Origin: Rhizobium johnstonii 3841 | GTDB taxonomy: Bacteria; Pseudomonadota; Alphaproteobacteria; Rhizobiales; Rhizobiaceae | Assembly: GCF_000009265.1 (NCBI RefSeq) | Contig: NC_008381.1 | Span: 124,001-188,000 of the forward strand | DNA: 64,000 nucleotides | Direction of reading: 5' to 3' | Shown here: piece after piece, positions 18,038 through 26,987 of the stretch | How positions within the stretch are numbered: the stretch's first letter is position 1 | How the letters are laid out: each line of letters starts with the position of its first letter | Made by a program: the position numbers and the translations under genes | The notes under the pieces: model-generated | What the model saw: the letters and a program-made list of their open reading frames with translations, nothing else | Told to the model about the DNA's origin: nothing | Databases searched by the model: none

Positions 18038-19218
18038 TGAATTTCCCCGTCAAGATCATGCAGGACGGTCTTGTCACAAGGGTGGCCCGCGTCGCCGAAA
18101 TTGCGGCGAAACACGCGGATACCGTTGATGCCGAAGCCCGTTTCCCTCGGGAAGCCGTCGATGCGATGAAGGCCGAAAGGCTGCTCGGCATCCAGGTGCC
18201 GCGCCATCTCGGCGGCGAATCCGCCTCGATCACCGAGATCGCCGAATTGTGCTCGATGCTCGGCCAGGCCTGCGCCGCAAGCGCCATGGTCTTCGCCATG
18301 CACCACATCAAGCTGTCGAGCCTCGTTGAACACGGCGCCGACAGCGAATGGCATCGCGGTTTCATGCGCCGCATCGCCGCCGAGCAGCTGCTGATCGCAT
18401 CCGCCACCACCGAAGGCGGTATCGGCGGAAATCTGCGCAACAGCATCTGTGCGGTCGAGGTCGATGGCGACACGTGCCGTCTCGAAAAGGATGCGACTGT
18501 CATTTCCTACGGCTCGCACGCCGACGCCATTCTCATCACCTCGCGTGCCCACGCGCAGGCGGCTTCCTCCGATCAGGTACTGACGGCCTTCCTCAAGGAC
18601 CAGTACACGCTCGAGAAAACGCATGTCTGGAATACGCTCGGCATGCGCGGCACCTGTTCCGATGGCTTCCTGTTCAAGGGCGAAGCGCCGGCTTGCCAGA
18701 TCCTGCCGAAGCCTTTCGCGGAGATCGCGGCGCAGTCCATGCTTGCCTCCTCGCACCTCTTGTGGAGTGGCGTCTGGTACGGCATCTCCGTCGACGCCGT
18801 TGTGCGCGCCCAGGCTTTCGTGCGCGCCGCAGCCCGTAAGGCGCCGGATGCCCAGCCGCCGGGCGCGCTGCGCCTCGCCGAGGTTTCGAACCTGCTGCAG
18901 ATGGTGAAATCCAACGTGGTTGCCGGCCTCAAGGCCTATGAAGATGCCAAGGCCGATGCCGACAGGCTGTCCTCGATGGGATTTGCGGTGGCGATGAACA
19001 ACGTCAAGATCGCCTCGTCCGAGATGATCCTGGAGATCGTCAACCATGCCATGCTGATCTGCGGCATCATGGGCTACAAGAACGGGACGCCCTTCAGCCT
19101 CGGACGCCACCTGCGCGACGCGCATTCCGCACAGCTCATGATTTCGAACGACCGCATCCTCGGCAACACGTCGAGCATGCTTCTTGTCCATAAGCAGGAC
19201 ACTAGCCTACTGGGGTGA
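18037..19218 (+). CDS. Acyl-CoA dehydrogenase-like flavoprotein
   Basis: A 393-residue member of the acyl-CoA dehydrogenase superfamily. The N-terminal helical domain has RLLGIQVPRHLGGESASITE, and the FAD-contacting middle strand has LLIASATTEGGIGGN. The C-terminal helices end with SLGRHLRDAHSAQLMISNDR, the usual position of the last flavin contacts. It is translationally coupled to the carrier protein, so the substrate is more likely a carrier-protein-bound acyl or aminoacyl group than a CoA ester. Confidence 0.87.
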   Translation: MNFPVKIMQDGLVTRVARVAEIAAKHADTVDAEARFPREAVDAMKAERLLGIQVPRHLGGESASITEIAELCSMLGQACAASAMVFAMHHIKLSSLVEHGADSEWHRGFMRRIAAEQLLIASATTEGGIGGNLRNSICAVEVDGDTCRLEKDATVISYGSHADAILITSRAHAQAASSDQVLTAFLKDQYTLEKTHVWNTLGMRGTCSDGFLFKGEAPACQILPKPFAEIAAQSMLASSHLLWSGVWYGISVDAVVRAQAFVRAAARKAPDAQPPGALRLAEVSNLLQMVKSNVVAGLKAYEDAKADADRLSSMGFAVAMNNVKIASSEMILEIVNHAMLICGIMGYKNGTPFSLGRHLRDAHSAQLMISNDRILGNTSSMLLVHKQDTSLLG

Positions 19219-19223
19219 CAGTC

Positions 19224-19445
19224 ATGGATATGCAGACCTCGTTTCTGGACCGGCTTTTCGAATCCGGTCTGCTGATCGATACCGGCATCGATGGGCTCTA
19301 CGGCCGCAGCGGCATCGCCCCGGGTCGTTGCGGGCGAGATCAATGCCGGCTTCCAAAGCGCGAGCCTCTTTGCCAAGCTTCGCCGACTGCCGCCAGCGAG
19401 ACTATTGTCGATCCTGATCCCTCTCCCAACGTGAGTCGGCGATGA
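19224..19445 (+). pseudogene. Amino acid:[carrier protein] ligase, truncated N-terminus
   Basis: The ATG at 19224 gives MDMQTSFLDRLFESGLLIDT then GIDGLYGRSG, which matches the start of aminoacyl-tRNA-synthetase-like amino acid:[carrier protein] ligases (class II seryl-tRNA-synthetase-like, about 300 residues). Similarity ends near 19313 at an apparent DNA junction; the frame then runs through unrelated sequence to 19445. Another frame after the junction reads VVAGEINAGFQSASLFAKLR, of unknown origin. So the operon has carrier and oxidase but no complete ligase. Confidence 0.65.
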
Positions 19446-20411
19446 CGTAAATGCGAAACGTGTCTCTGGGTTACTATCGTAGTTCCATAAATGAGCGTTA
19501 TCCAACTCGGGCTGACAATCGGGTCGACAGCTAGAACCCCATCAAGGCGATCAATGTTCACTAGCAAAGCAATCTGAGTCGGTCGCAGTGCGGACCGCCC
19601 CCGGCAGCGCAAACGGGCCGCTGATGTTCAAAGTCAAGATGGCTACAATTAGTGCGCGCTTCCTCCAGTTCTCATTGGTGAACGAGACAGATAACGTTGC
19701 GATGCCGGCCTAGGCGAGCAAAGAAAGACAAGGTTGACAGGCGCACTCCTTCTTCGATGAGGGTTCGGCAGTTCATGCGTGACGACGGTGGCGCCGATCG
19801 AGCGGGCCTTCGCCCGCGCGCGCCGGCAACGCCGGAGCTCTGGATGCGCTCCACAGACCGACGTCGGCGTTGCGGAAAATCTTTTAAGACTCCGACGATG
19901 CACAACAAGGAAGCTCGCCGATAAGTCCGCGCGACCACGTGCAACTTTTGATTCAGTACGGTTCGACTTCGCCAATGTGGCCTCACGCGGCTCAGCCCGC
20001 ATTTGATTAGCCATATATTCTGCCCGGAACCGATGCGATGGATCTGATAGGAGCATGGCTATAGACGGGCAGTCCGGTAATCGTTATTCCGGACGTACCA
20101 TCCCATCACCAAATCATCCCGTGGATTTTCCAAGGCCATTTATATTGAAAAAAGTGCAACGCAGTTTTGCCGTCGAGTACAAAACCGGCAGACGAAAACT
20201 CGATACCAGGTCGAACTCGATCTGGGGCAACGTGGACCTAAAGTCCGTCGCTCGCGACTTAGACGAAGGGGCAATGCCGTTTCTGCCGGATAGCTCTCAG
20301 AGTGGCAAATCCGACAGCGAAATTTCTTTACCAAATCCAGATAAGGCCGAGTCGTTGTTGACACCGCCTCTCGGGCCGTCGACAACTGCATCAGATACAC
20401 AGGAGATAGGC
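19446..20411. other. Long interval with no supported gene
   Basis: Only short frames with atypical composition are present. An open frame continuous with the SyrB-like gene begins at 20055, but its extra 119 residues look unlike the family and a better ribosome site lies at 20402-20406. Confidence 0.45.
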
Positions 20412-20819
20412 ATGGCCGACGAGACTGATACTGCAACCAGTGCCGATGCGCCGACCGTTGTCGAAACGCCAATTGCGCCGAAGAAACAGCGCAAACCCCG
20501 GGCCAAGAAAGCCGCGGCACTCGAAACCGCGTCAGCTGACACTACGGCAGAGCCAGCAGCTGCTCTGGCCGGCGCCGGTGGTGTGAAGAGGAGAGGGCGC
20601 AAGACAAAGGGGGTCGAAGCTGCGGCGAGTGCCAAACGCGCACCTGTGCGCCGAGCTCCAAAGGCCGTGCAGACAGCGCCGGCCGCACCGATGACGGCGA
20701 TCGACGAGATGGCAGACCTTTTGCAGTTGGAAGAGGAAAACCAGCGGCTGCGGAAGCTTCTGGCTGAAAAACTTCGCGCTGAAAATGCCGATCTGCGCAA
20801 ACGGCTCAAGCTCGACTGA
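20412..20819 (+). CDS. SyrB-like symbiosis-associated protein
   Basis: A 135-residue Ala/Lys/Arg-rich protein from the ATG at 20412, 6 bases after AGGAG. The first 100 residues are low-complexity and basic (KKQRKPRAKKAA, VKRRGRKTKG), and the C-terminus is a short coiled coil, LQLEEENQRLRKLLAEKL then RAENADLRKRLKLD. This is the pattern of SyrB, a negative regulator of syrM in Sinorhizobium meliloti that is multicopy in rhizobia. A frame extending to 20055 is possible but lacks family support. DNA binding is suggested by the basic region only. Confidence 0.7.
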   Translation: MADETDTATSADAPTVVETPIAPKKQRKPRAKKAAALETASADTTAEPAAALAGAGGVKRRGRKTKGVEAAASAKRAPVRRAPKAVQTAPAAPMTAIDEMADLLQLEEENQRLRKLLAEKLRAENADLRKRLKLD

Positions 20820-20948
20820 TATAAGCAGCCGGTCAACCGCCGGCCGCATTTCCATGGTTAGCAAGAGATACAATTTGGCAACGGTGAATGCTGTTGCCGG
20901 AACTAAAACTTGCAACCTGCTTGCGGGATAAAACGCGAGGTCGGATAG

Positions 20949-21503
20949 ATGGCGTCTCCCTGGAAATTTCTTGCCCGACTGGTCTCACCGGGACGCGAAC
21001 AAAAGCGAGAAAACGGCTCGACCGAGAAGGTTTCGCCGGAGGCGTTGCCTAGTTCTGGTTCGACTGAAACGCCTGTCGAGGACAGCCTGAATAGCGATGG
21101 TCGGCCGGCGGGCGAGGAGCTACCTCGTCACGGTCAACCCGGTGCAATTTCTCTCAAGCCTGTGCGTTCCGAAGGAGCTGAAAACGACGTCCAAGACAAG
21201 GTCGACGGCGAAGTCGCCAAAATCGTGGAGGGCGCTGATCCCGCTATATCCGGTGGTACTGGTATTGACTTCACCGCTGCACATGATGCCGCTAGGATCA
21301 AGCGAACGGCCGAGGTCAGACCGCGCGAGCAAAGGAGCCGCAGCAAGGAAGCGGTGGCGATTGCGAACGATCCCCAGGTTATCCACACTGCAAACGAGAT
21401 GAGCCTCGATGACGAAATCAGGGTGCTCAGGGATCAGCTGGCCAGAAAGCTAACGTTGCAAAACGCGCAGTTGAGAAAAATGCTAGAGCGGTTTGAACGG
21501 TGA
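20949..21503 (+). CDS. Hypothetical protein with SyrB-like C-terminal coiled coil
   Basis: A 184-residue hydrophilic protein (ASPWKFLARLVSPGREQKRE at the N-terminus). The last 35 residues, SLDDEIRVLRDQLARKLTLQ then NAQLRKMLERFER, resemble the coiled-coil end of the SyrB-like protein just upstream, so the two may be distant paralogues. No catalytic motif. It follows that gene by 129 bases on the same strand. Confidence 0.6.
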   Translation: MASPWKFLARLVSPGREQKRENGSTEKVSPEALPSSGSTETPVEDSLNSDGRPAGEELPRHGQPGAISLKPVRSEGAENDVQDKVDGEVAKIVEGADPAISGGTGIDFTAAHDAARIKRTAEVRPREQRSRSKEAVAIANDPQVIHTANEMSLDDEIRVLRDQLARKLTLQNAQLRKMLERFER

Positions 21504-21916
21504 GCGTGGCGTGCTGTCTGCCCTTTTAAGCTTGTTGTACGTGAACAATCTCAGATTTGAATAGGGTGTCGCCGGTTCGAGTCCTTTCAAGGCGAGCATC
21601 CTTGACTTTCGCAATGGCGGCCGAAAAGATTGCTGAATGACGGCTTAGCGCGCCGCTGATTACGGTTGCCATCAGTTGGATCGACGCCACGGGCCCAAGC
21701 AGATTTGAATGCACGCACGGAAGTCACCTAGCTCTTCTTGACGGCAACGTTATCAAGGACCGCGCACAGGGTCTTCCCCAGCTTCTGCGCATCGTCATTT
21801 GCCTCCGCAAAGGAGGCGGTGCCGCGAGCGTCGGCACGGAAGCCATGCCTCCGCCCGCGACTACACTCCAAAAAGCAGGGCGCGCCACACGCGGGCGGTT
21901 TTAAAACGCAGCATGG

Positions 21917-22108
21917 ATGACATTCCTTGCGTGTTTCGCGCCCTCACCGAAAGTCACCCTTCGCGAGTGTATCCGCAGGGTCGTACAAGCACTATCAATT
22001 GTCCACGCGCAGGGTCTGGTTCATGGCCGCATTGGTGCAGAAAACATCCTTACTGATGCCGGCGAGGATCCGGATTTCTTGCGGGTTTCGAATGGAGTCT
22101 CTGGCTGA
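21917..22108 (+). pseudogene. Possible Ser/Thr protein kinase-like fragment
   Basis: A short frame contains ALSIVHAQGLVHGRIGAENI, which resembles the catalytic-loop region of kinase-like proteins (HxxGxVHxDIxxxNI) but lacks the catalytic aspartate. Nothing else of a kinase is present. The rest of 21504-22115 shows no gene. Confidence 0.3.
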
Positions 22109-22115
22109 ATGCCCA

Positions 22116-22778
22116 TCAACCGGAGTCGATGAACGCGCCTTGGGCGACGGCGCTCATGATCTGCAGAGCGGGGCGTATTCGTTCGATGGTGACTGGCGGG
22201 CACTGGGCCACATGGTTGATCGCCCGACCCACCGCCACTTCCCGCCGGGCGAATTCCGCCGTCACATGATCCGGAATATGCGCGCCGAAGCTCTCGCCGT
22301 CGCGGACTACGGCATCCGCCTGCGCCTTGCGGCCGGGGTTTTCGCGGATGGCGATGAACTCCATTTCCGGCGTGATGATACCGGCGCGCGCATAGGCAAA
22401 CTGGGTGCCGGCCTCGCCATCCTTTGCGCGTAGCGGCCGGCGTAGCGTGGGAACTTCGGGCGTCAGCCTTTCGCCGCTGGCAAAGCCGTTGTCTTCGGGA
22501 CGGACATGGCGGTCCTGATAGGCCTCGACGTCGCCGCGGGCGAGAACCCAGTCGCGTCGCAGTGAGGGCAGCCCCTGTTCGATACGGATCTCGGCGCCCT
22601 CGAGCGTATAGGGGCTGGAGGAGTCGTAGACCACAACGGGCGGCTCGCCTGATGTCGGATGTAGGCTGATTTCGCGCATCGGCACGCAAATGTCGGGATG
22701 GACGCCGCCCCGAATGTAGATCTTCCTGGATGCCGGCAAGGGGCCGGTGGTGTGGGTTGGGGTGGCTGCGATATTCAT
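22116..22778 (-). pseudogene. thiC: thiC 5' fragment (phosphomethylpyrimidine synthase, truncated)
   Basis: The ATG at 22778 starts MNIAATPTHTTGPLPASRKI, the typical ThiC N-terminal domain, with IYIRGGVHPDICVPMREISL, VYDSSSPYTLEG, TQFAYARAGIITPEMEFIAI and EFARREVAVGRAI. Similarity then stops near 22217 and about 30 unrelated residues lead to a stop at 22116. Intact ThiC is about 610 residues and carries its radical-SAM cluster at the C-terminus, so this stub cannot make the thiamine pyrimidine. It keeps its riboswitch upstream. Confidence 0.8.
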
Positions 22779-22879
22779 GGTTTGAGGTTCCAACTTTCGA
22801 TTGGAGACCCAGTCCTCAGCCGGAATGATGAAAAGACGCCGGCACGGATTCCACGCGTGAATCCACTGCTTCGAGCGCT

Positions 22880-22972
22880 TGCACCGTCCCTACGCCAGTA
22901 TGAACTGGATCAGGTTCAACGGGTCACTGCGCGCGATAGCAGTACCTCAGCCCCTTGATGGGACCCCCTGGT
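22880..22972 (-). promoter_or_regulatory. TPP riboswitch (THI element) upstream of thiC
   Basis: Read leftward, the interval has the conserved pieces in order: CAAGGGGCTGAGG near the start, ACCCGTTGAACCTGATCCAG in the middle, and TACTGGCGTAGGGA at the end. These are the THI-box sequences of thiamine-pyrophosphate riboswitches. It lies about 100 bases before the thiC ATG. Confidence 0.92.
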
Positions 22973-23198
22973 GAATGCAAAAAGCGTAGAGGTTTGCCGA
23001 GGGAACTGTCAAGCGACAATCTGCGATGGCTTGGGGTCAGGTTACACACAGGCTATCGTGCGTGGTCGCCGCGATCAAACGAATCGACAAGTCAATCGCC
23101 CGACCGGCACGCTTGTGCAAGCCGGACGCCTTTGTCCCATGCCGTGGCTTTCTATTTTATCCCGCGCAGTGCAGCAAGTGTACCGAGATACCGAAGCG

Positions 23199-23909
23199 CT
23201 ATTGAGAAAGCAGGCGCGGAACTGGAAAGTCTAGGACCTTGTCCGTGTAACTTTCGACCAAGGCGCTAAACGGAGTGCCGTCTTGAAGTTTCAGTATGGC
23301 ACGATGTTCGAGCAGGAACGGCGGCAGGCTAAGGGAACTTGTTTTATGCGTTATTAAGCCGTCCATGTCCCAGCCTTCGGATAGAGGGGACCAGAGCAAC
23401 TTGGCAGACAGGTTTGTGCGAGTGAAATTGAGAGCCTGAACGGCTCTGCCAAACGCGATATCGCTGGTATTCAACGCCCGATTCATTTCTGCAGTTAATT
23501 TTGCAGGTACATACCAGTTGTCGGCTTCGGACAAGACGCGGTCGCCGCAGACCAGGCGGACGCGGCGATAAGCGATAAGCTCACCGGGTCCAACGGTCAG
23601 AAGTTCATGGATGTGCTCATCGGCCGGTTTGCCTTGCCTGTCCACACGCTGAGCCACGATCTTGGAACCTTTCGGTGCGAGCTTATGCGCGGCGCACCAG
23701 CGGTCAAGGGTCAACGTAGCACTAGCGTTACTCAGGAGATTGGCATTCAAGGTCTGGAGGACCGCAAGCGCTTCCACTCGAGATGCCGGGGTGTTCAGCC
23801 ACTGAGATCCTATAGACGGCTCTTGCGCAATTGCGATCTGGGTGCCCAGCACGATGGCGGTCGCTGCAAGTGCGGCAATGCGAATGCATTTCGCAGAACA
23901 TAATGACAT
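23199..23909 (-). CDS. Exported protein, chorismate-lyase/UTRA-like fold
   Basis: About 236 residues from the ATG at 23909, with a clear signal peptide (RIAALAATAIVLGTQIAIA). The mature part has LQTLNANLLSNASATLTLDR, an extended strand pair YRRVRLVCGDRVLSEADNWY, and LEHRAILKLQDGTPFSALVE near the end, an arrangement like chorismate lyase (UbiC) family proteins. UbiC itself is cytosolic, so export makes a different ligand likely. The frame is open for 280 codons upstream, to 24749; I chose the start that creates the signal peptide. Confidence 0.6.
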   Translation of the reverse strand: MSLCSAKCIRIAALAATAIVLGTQIAIAQEPSIGSQWLNTPASRVEALAVLQTLNANLLSNASATLTLDRWCAAHKLAPKGSKIVAQRVDRQGKPADEHIHELLTVGPGELIAYRRVRLVCGDRVLSEADNWYVPAKLTAEMNRALNTSDIAFGRAVQALNFTRTNLSAKLLWSPLSEGWDMDGLITHKTSSLSLPPFLLEHRAILKLQDGTPFSALVESYTDKVLDFPVPRLLSQ

Positions 23910-24874
23910 GGAGAATGAAATCCTTTCTGCTGTATAATTGGGCGAACCTTGCGGGCCAAATATCCTTGATTTTCGCCCATGAGCGAGCGTTGCCAGGATA
24001 TATGATAGCGGCAGCAGGATTTGAACTGCGGCTTGCGTGTACCGTATAGTGGTCAGGTTTCTGAAGTCTTTCTTACCATCTTTGGATGTTCCTGCCGTGC
24101 TGGTTCGCACCTGTTGAAACTTGTGTGTCCGAGCCGTCCTTTGGTTGCGTCGCATCCACGTCGTCCATAATATCCTCCATCCGTCCGGCGACCTGTTGTT
24201 AGAGTTTGCAAGCGTTGGCGACTGAGCCGGCGCTTCCATTCTGGAATATGAAGACCCGAGAGACGTGGATTTCAAATGAGGAACGTGGCGGCCAGCCCGA
24301 ATTCTCCCAAGTCCATACTCATAACTCTCACTTTTAGCGCCTTTGTCGTCGCCCTCGCTCGTTGCGAGATGTTCATATAGCTGGATTGGATAAAATAGCT
24401 CGCAACCGAAAGCAAAATCCAGGAGCCATTGTTGGAAAAAGGGCTTCTTCGACGACCCCGAGCCCTCCTGCCGGTCGAGTGGCAATTGCAGACCAGGCAG
24501 CGACACGCCGTCGATGGTTGCCAACCGCAGGCGCGAGTAGCCATGACGCTTGTCTGATTTCTTTTGGCGCTCCATGTCATAGTGCTCCTTGTGTAAGCCT
24601 GCCGACGATGATGCCGTCGCCGGCAAGATCTCAGCATTCGTCGGGAAAGAATTTCCGTTGCTACCGTAGCTCCTCAGGACACGACACTTCATGAAAATAA
24701 CAAGCAGCGCAACAGTGTGTTGCGTATATTTTATAGTATATCTTTTCATATTTGACAGATGCGCCCACTTGTGGGAGAAAGCCGCGAGTTATAAAAATAT
24801 TATTTCATATATTATTGTGTATTTCGCACTTCATAACTTGGCGCTTGGGGGAATAGGTCCCCAACCGCTACGCT
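23910..24874. other. Interval with no secure gene; possible hypothetical frame on the minus strand
   Basis: A minus-strand frame continuous with the exported protein stays open up to 24749. An ATG at 24576 follows AAGGAG at 9 bases, so a hypothetical protein beginning MERQKKSDKRHGYSRLRLAT may be real, but I recognise no domain in it. The stretch 24700-24840 is AT-rich. Confidence 0.3.
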
Positions 24875-25051
24875 AAACTCTTCCTGGTCGAAACGGTCAT
24901 CGGGCGATACAAGGCCATCATAGGACGGCGCCTTCGGGCCAGGTCGCGGCCTGGTCAGCAGACCGAAGTCGCCATCGGTTGCGCCGTTCTCTACGGCATG
25001 CTTGACTGGGCACGGTCGAAAGCCGTCTGCCGCCATGCAGACACGGCGTGA
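24875..25051 (+). pseudogene. IS5-family transposase C-terminal fragment
   Basis: Fifty-eight codons reading VETVIGRYKAIIGRRLRARS then QQTEVAIGCAVLYGMLDWAR match the C-terminus of a subgroup of IS5-family transposases. The catalytic core is missing. Confidence 0.75.
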
Positions 25052-25082
25052 TCAGACGTTTCAAAGACCGGCAAGGGATATG

Positions 25083-25300
25083 ACCCAGGTCGTCGTCGGC
25101 GGCGTTGACGCCACGCAGGACGCGCTTGCCGCCAGCAGGCGGGCGATCTCGACTTTGCCGTGTTCCAGGATGCCGCCGGCCAGGGCAAGGCATCGTTCGA
25201 TGCCGCACTCACGCCTGCTAAGGGCGAAAAGGTCGAAAAGAAGGGCTACATTCCGTTTCAGCTCATCACGCCTGCCAACGTCAACGACTTGGTGAACTGA
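25083..25300 (+). pseudogene. Sugar/inositol-type ABC binding protein, C-terminal fragment, frameshifted
   Basis: One frame has VVVGGVDATQDALAA; after a shift near 25130 the next reads GDLDFAVFQDAAGQGKASFD, then KGEKVEKKGYIPFQLITPAN to the stop at 25300. This is the end of a Peripla_BP_4 sugar-binding protein of the inositol/rhizopine type. About 70 of roughly 310 residues remain. Confidence 0.7.
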
Positions 25301-25868
25301 GGCGCGAATGCCGCGCAATGCGGGCTTGCTCACATCCTCTTTTGGGGCGCTCGAAGTTCCGCAAAACCCTTAGGGTGCCAAGACGATGAAGGGTCCTTGA
25401 CCTCAGGTCGCGCTTGATCTCGACGCGCCGTTCTCCGGCGATTTCTTCAAGACGACGGCCGATCAACAGAGCCAGGAGATTTCACACAAGCTCTGGCCGA
25501 ACCTGCGGCCCTTGAGCGTATCACGCCGAGGCAACTCTCGAATTGTTTGTCCGTCGCTCCCCGCTTGAGAACGATCAGTACATCACTCGCCACGAGCTTC
25601 CCACCGGCATGAACGCTCCTGCCAGATAGGAAGCTGTTTATCGGCCGTCGCGAGTTTGCGCCGCAGTTGGGAGCGGGTCACCTCTTGTCGGCTGCCATGC
25701 AAGGGTTGTCCGTCCTTCATCGCGTCAGACCTATACTCCGTCGCACAAACTGATAGAAAGAGCGCCCGCGGATTTCGAAGAAACTGTCCGTCGCCGGACG
25801 TGGTCGGCAGCGGTGGAACTAGAAAACGGATGCACGTTTTCCGGCCGCCAAAAGGAGCCTTAAACGAC
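25301..25868. other. Interval with no recognisable gene
   Basis: No frame has convincing similarity or a ribosome site. It includes the leader of the small HTH gene at 25869. Confidence 0.45.
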
Positions 25869-26102
25869 ATGAACATGGTCTCGAACATTACGAAATCCCA
25901 AGTTGCCCCGTCCGTTGGTGCTCTGCTTGTAGAAGCTCGCCTAGCTCGCGGCTATTCGCTGGATGACGTTGCAGAAACCACTGGTCTGACTGTGGCAGAG
26001 GTGACAGCTCTGGAGAATGACGCGGATTTCGACGCGTCGAGGATCCGAAGGATCGCATCCGCTCTAGGTATTCTAGAAAAGATATGCGATGCGCCGCGCT
26101 GA
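25869..26102 (+). CDS. Small helix-turn-helix (XRE-like) protein
   Basis: A 77-residue protein from the ATG at 25869, about 8-10 bases after AAAGGAG. The sequence LLVEARLARGYSLDDVAETT then GLTVAEVTALENDADFDASR fits a Cro/C1-type helix-turn-helix. A longer in-frame extension upstream has atypical composition. Isolated, with no obvious target or partner gene. Confidence 0.55.
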   Translation: MNMVSNITKSQVAPSVGALLVEARLARGYSLDDVAETTGLTVAEVTALENDADFDASRIRRIASALGILEKICDAPR

Positions 26103-26434
26103 CATCGTTGAACAACTCCTTCCAAGGCTACACCTCTCCAAGGAAGATGGGTGCAGCAACTCACGGTCGCGCTTTAAGCGGACGCTGTTCAACTCCGGCG
26201 CATTAATCAAATACGGCTGGACGTGCTCGTCCAGCCGGCCGGGCCAGATCTTTTCCTGAGCGCCTGAAGTCTTACGCGGAGCCGCAAGCTTCGTCTTCAC
26301 CGGATAGGGCTTCAGCATGGGGTGAATTCCAGCTGGTCGCTTCTCGACATCAAATTAGTCGGAATATGATTTTTAGAACGGGCGGATTGGGACCGCTCCT
26401 ACGGCAAAATCCTACACACAAAAATCACCCCGAC

Positions 26435-26577
26435 TCATTGCGGAAACTGATAGCGCTGTGACCACTTCACCACAGAGGAAACGGCTATGTCGAACCGCTC
26501 CGCCACCACCCGACAGTTCTGACCGGCTGCAACTGCAGCCACTACGCATTCACGAAGAACATTCGAATAAGGTCGCG
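26435..26577 (-). pseudogene. IS630-family transposase N-terminal fragment
   Basis: The frame reads CVVAAVAAGQNCRVVAERFD then IAVSSVVKWSQRY and stops, which is the N-terminal helix-turn-helix of IS630-family transposases. The DDE domain is missing. It lies 57 bases from the end of the first IS91-like element. Confidence 0.65.
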
Positions 26578-26987
26578 TCACGGATGCTGGCCTCCATTCC
26601 AGCATCCATCATGAATCACAATACCGCAGATTGGGGAATCTGGAGGGTTCTGTGAGGTCCGTTCGCTATGCGTGCGGCATTCACTGATCGGACCTCATTG
26701 AAGCCGGATTGAGCGAAGGCGCGGGTTGTTTGGCGCTATGGGGATTTAGTCGAAGCGGTGGATGGCGTTTGGCAGAATCGAGCCTTGCCGGAGCACCTGG
26801 ACAGGTCTGGAAGGAGATTCTTGCCGGTATGCGGTGTCTTTGACGCTCCTGTCGGCTGGTTTGCATCGGCCGACCCCTTGGTTCTGTGGCGGTTTACGTC
26901 GCTCAGGCACGCATTGGCCAAAACACTCGCCTCGCGGCTCCCGGCATGCCGACGCTGATCGTTGCAATGATGCTGCGCGTGATATGA

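Noticed and set aside
21560..21600. GGTTCGAGTCC, resembling a tRNA T-loop
   Set aside because: The flanking bases do not form a T-stem, acceptor stem or anticodon arm, so no tRNA is present.
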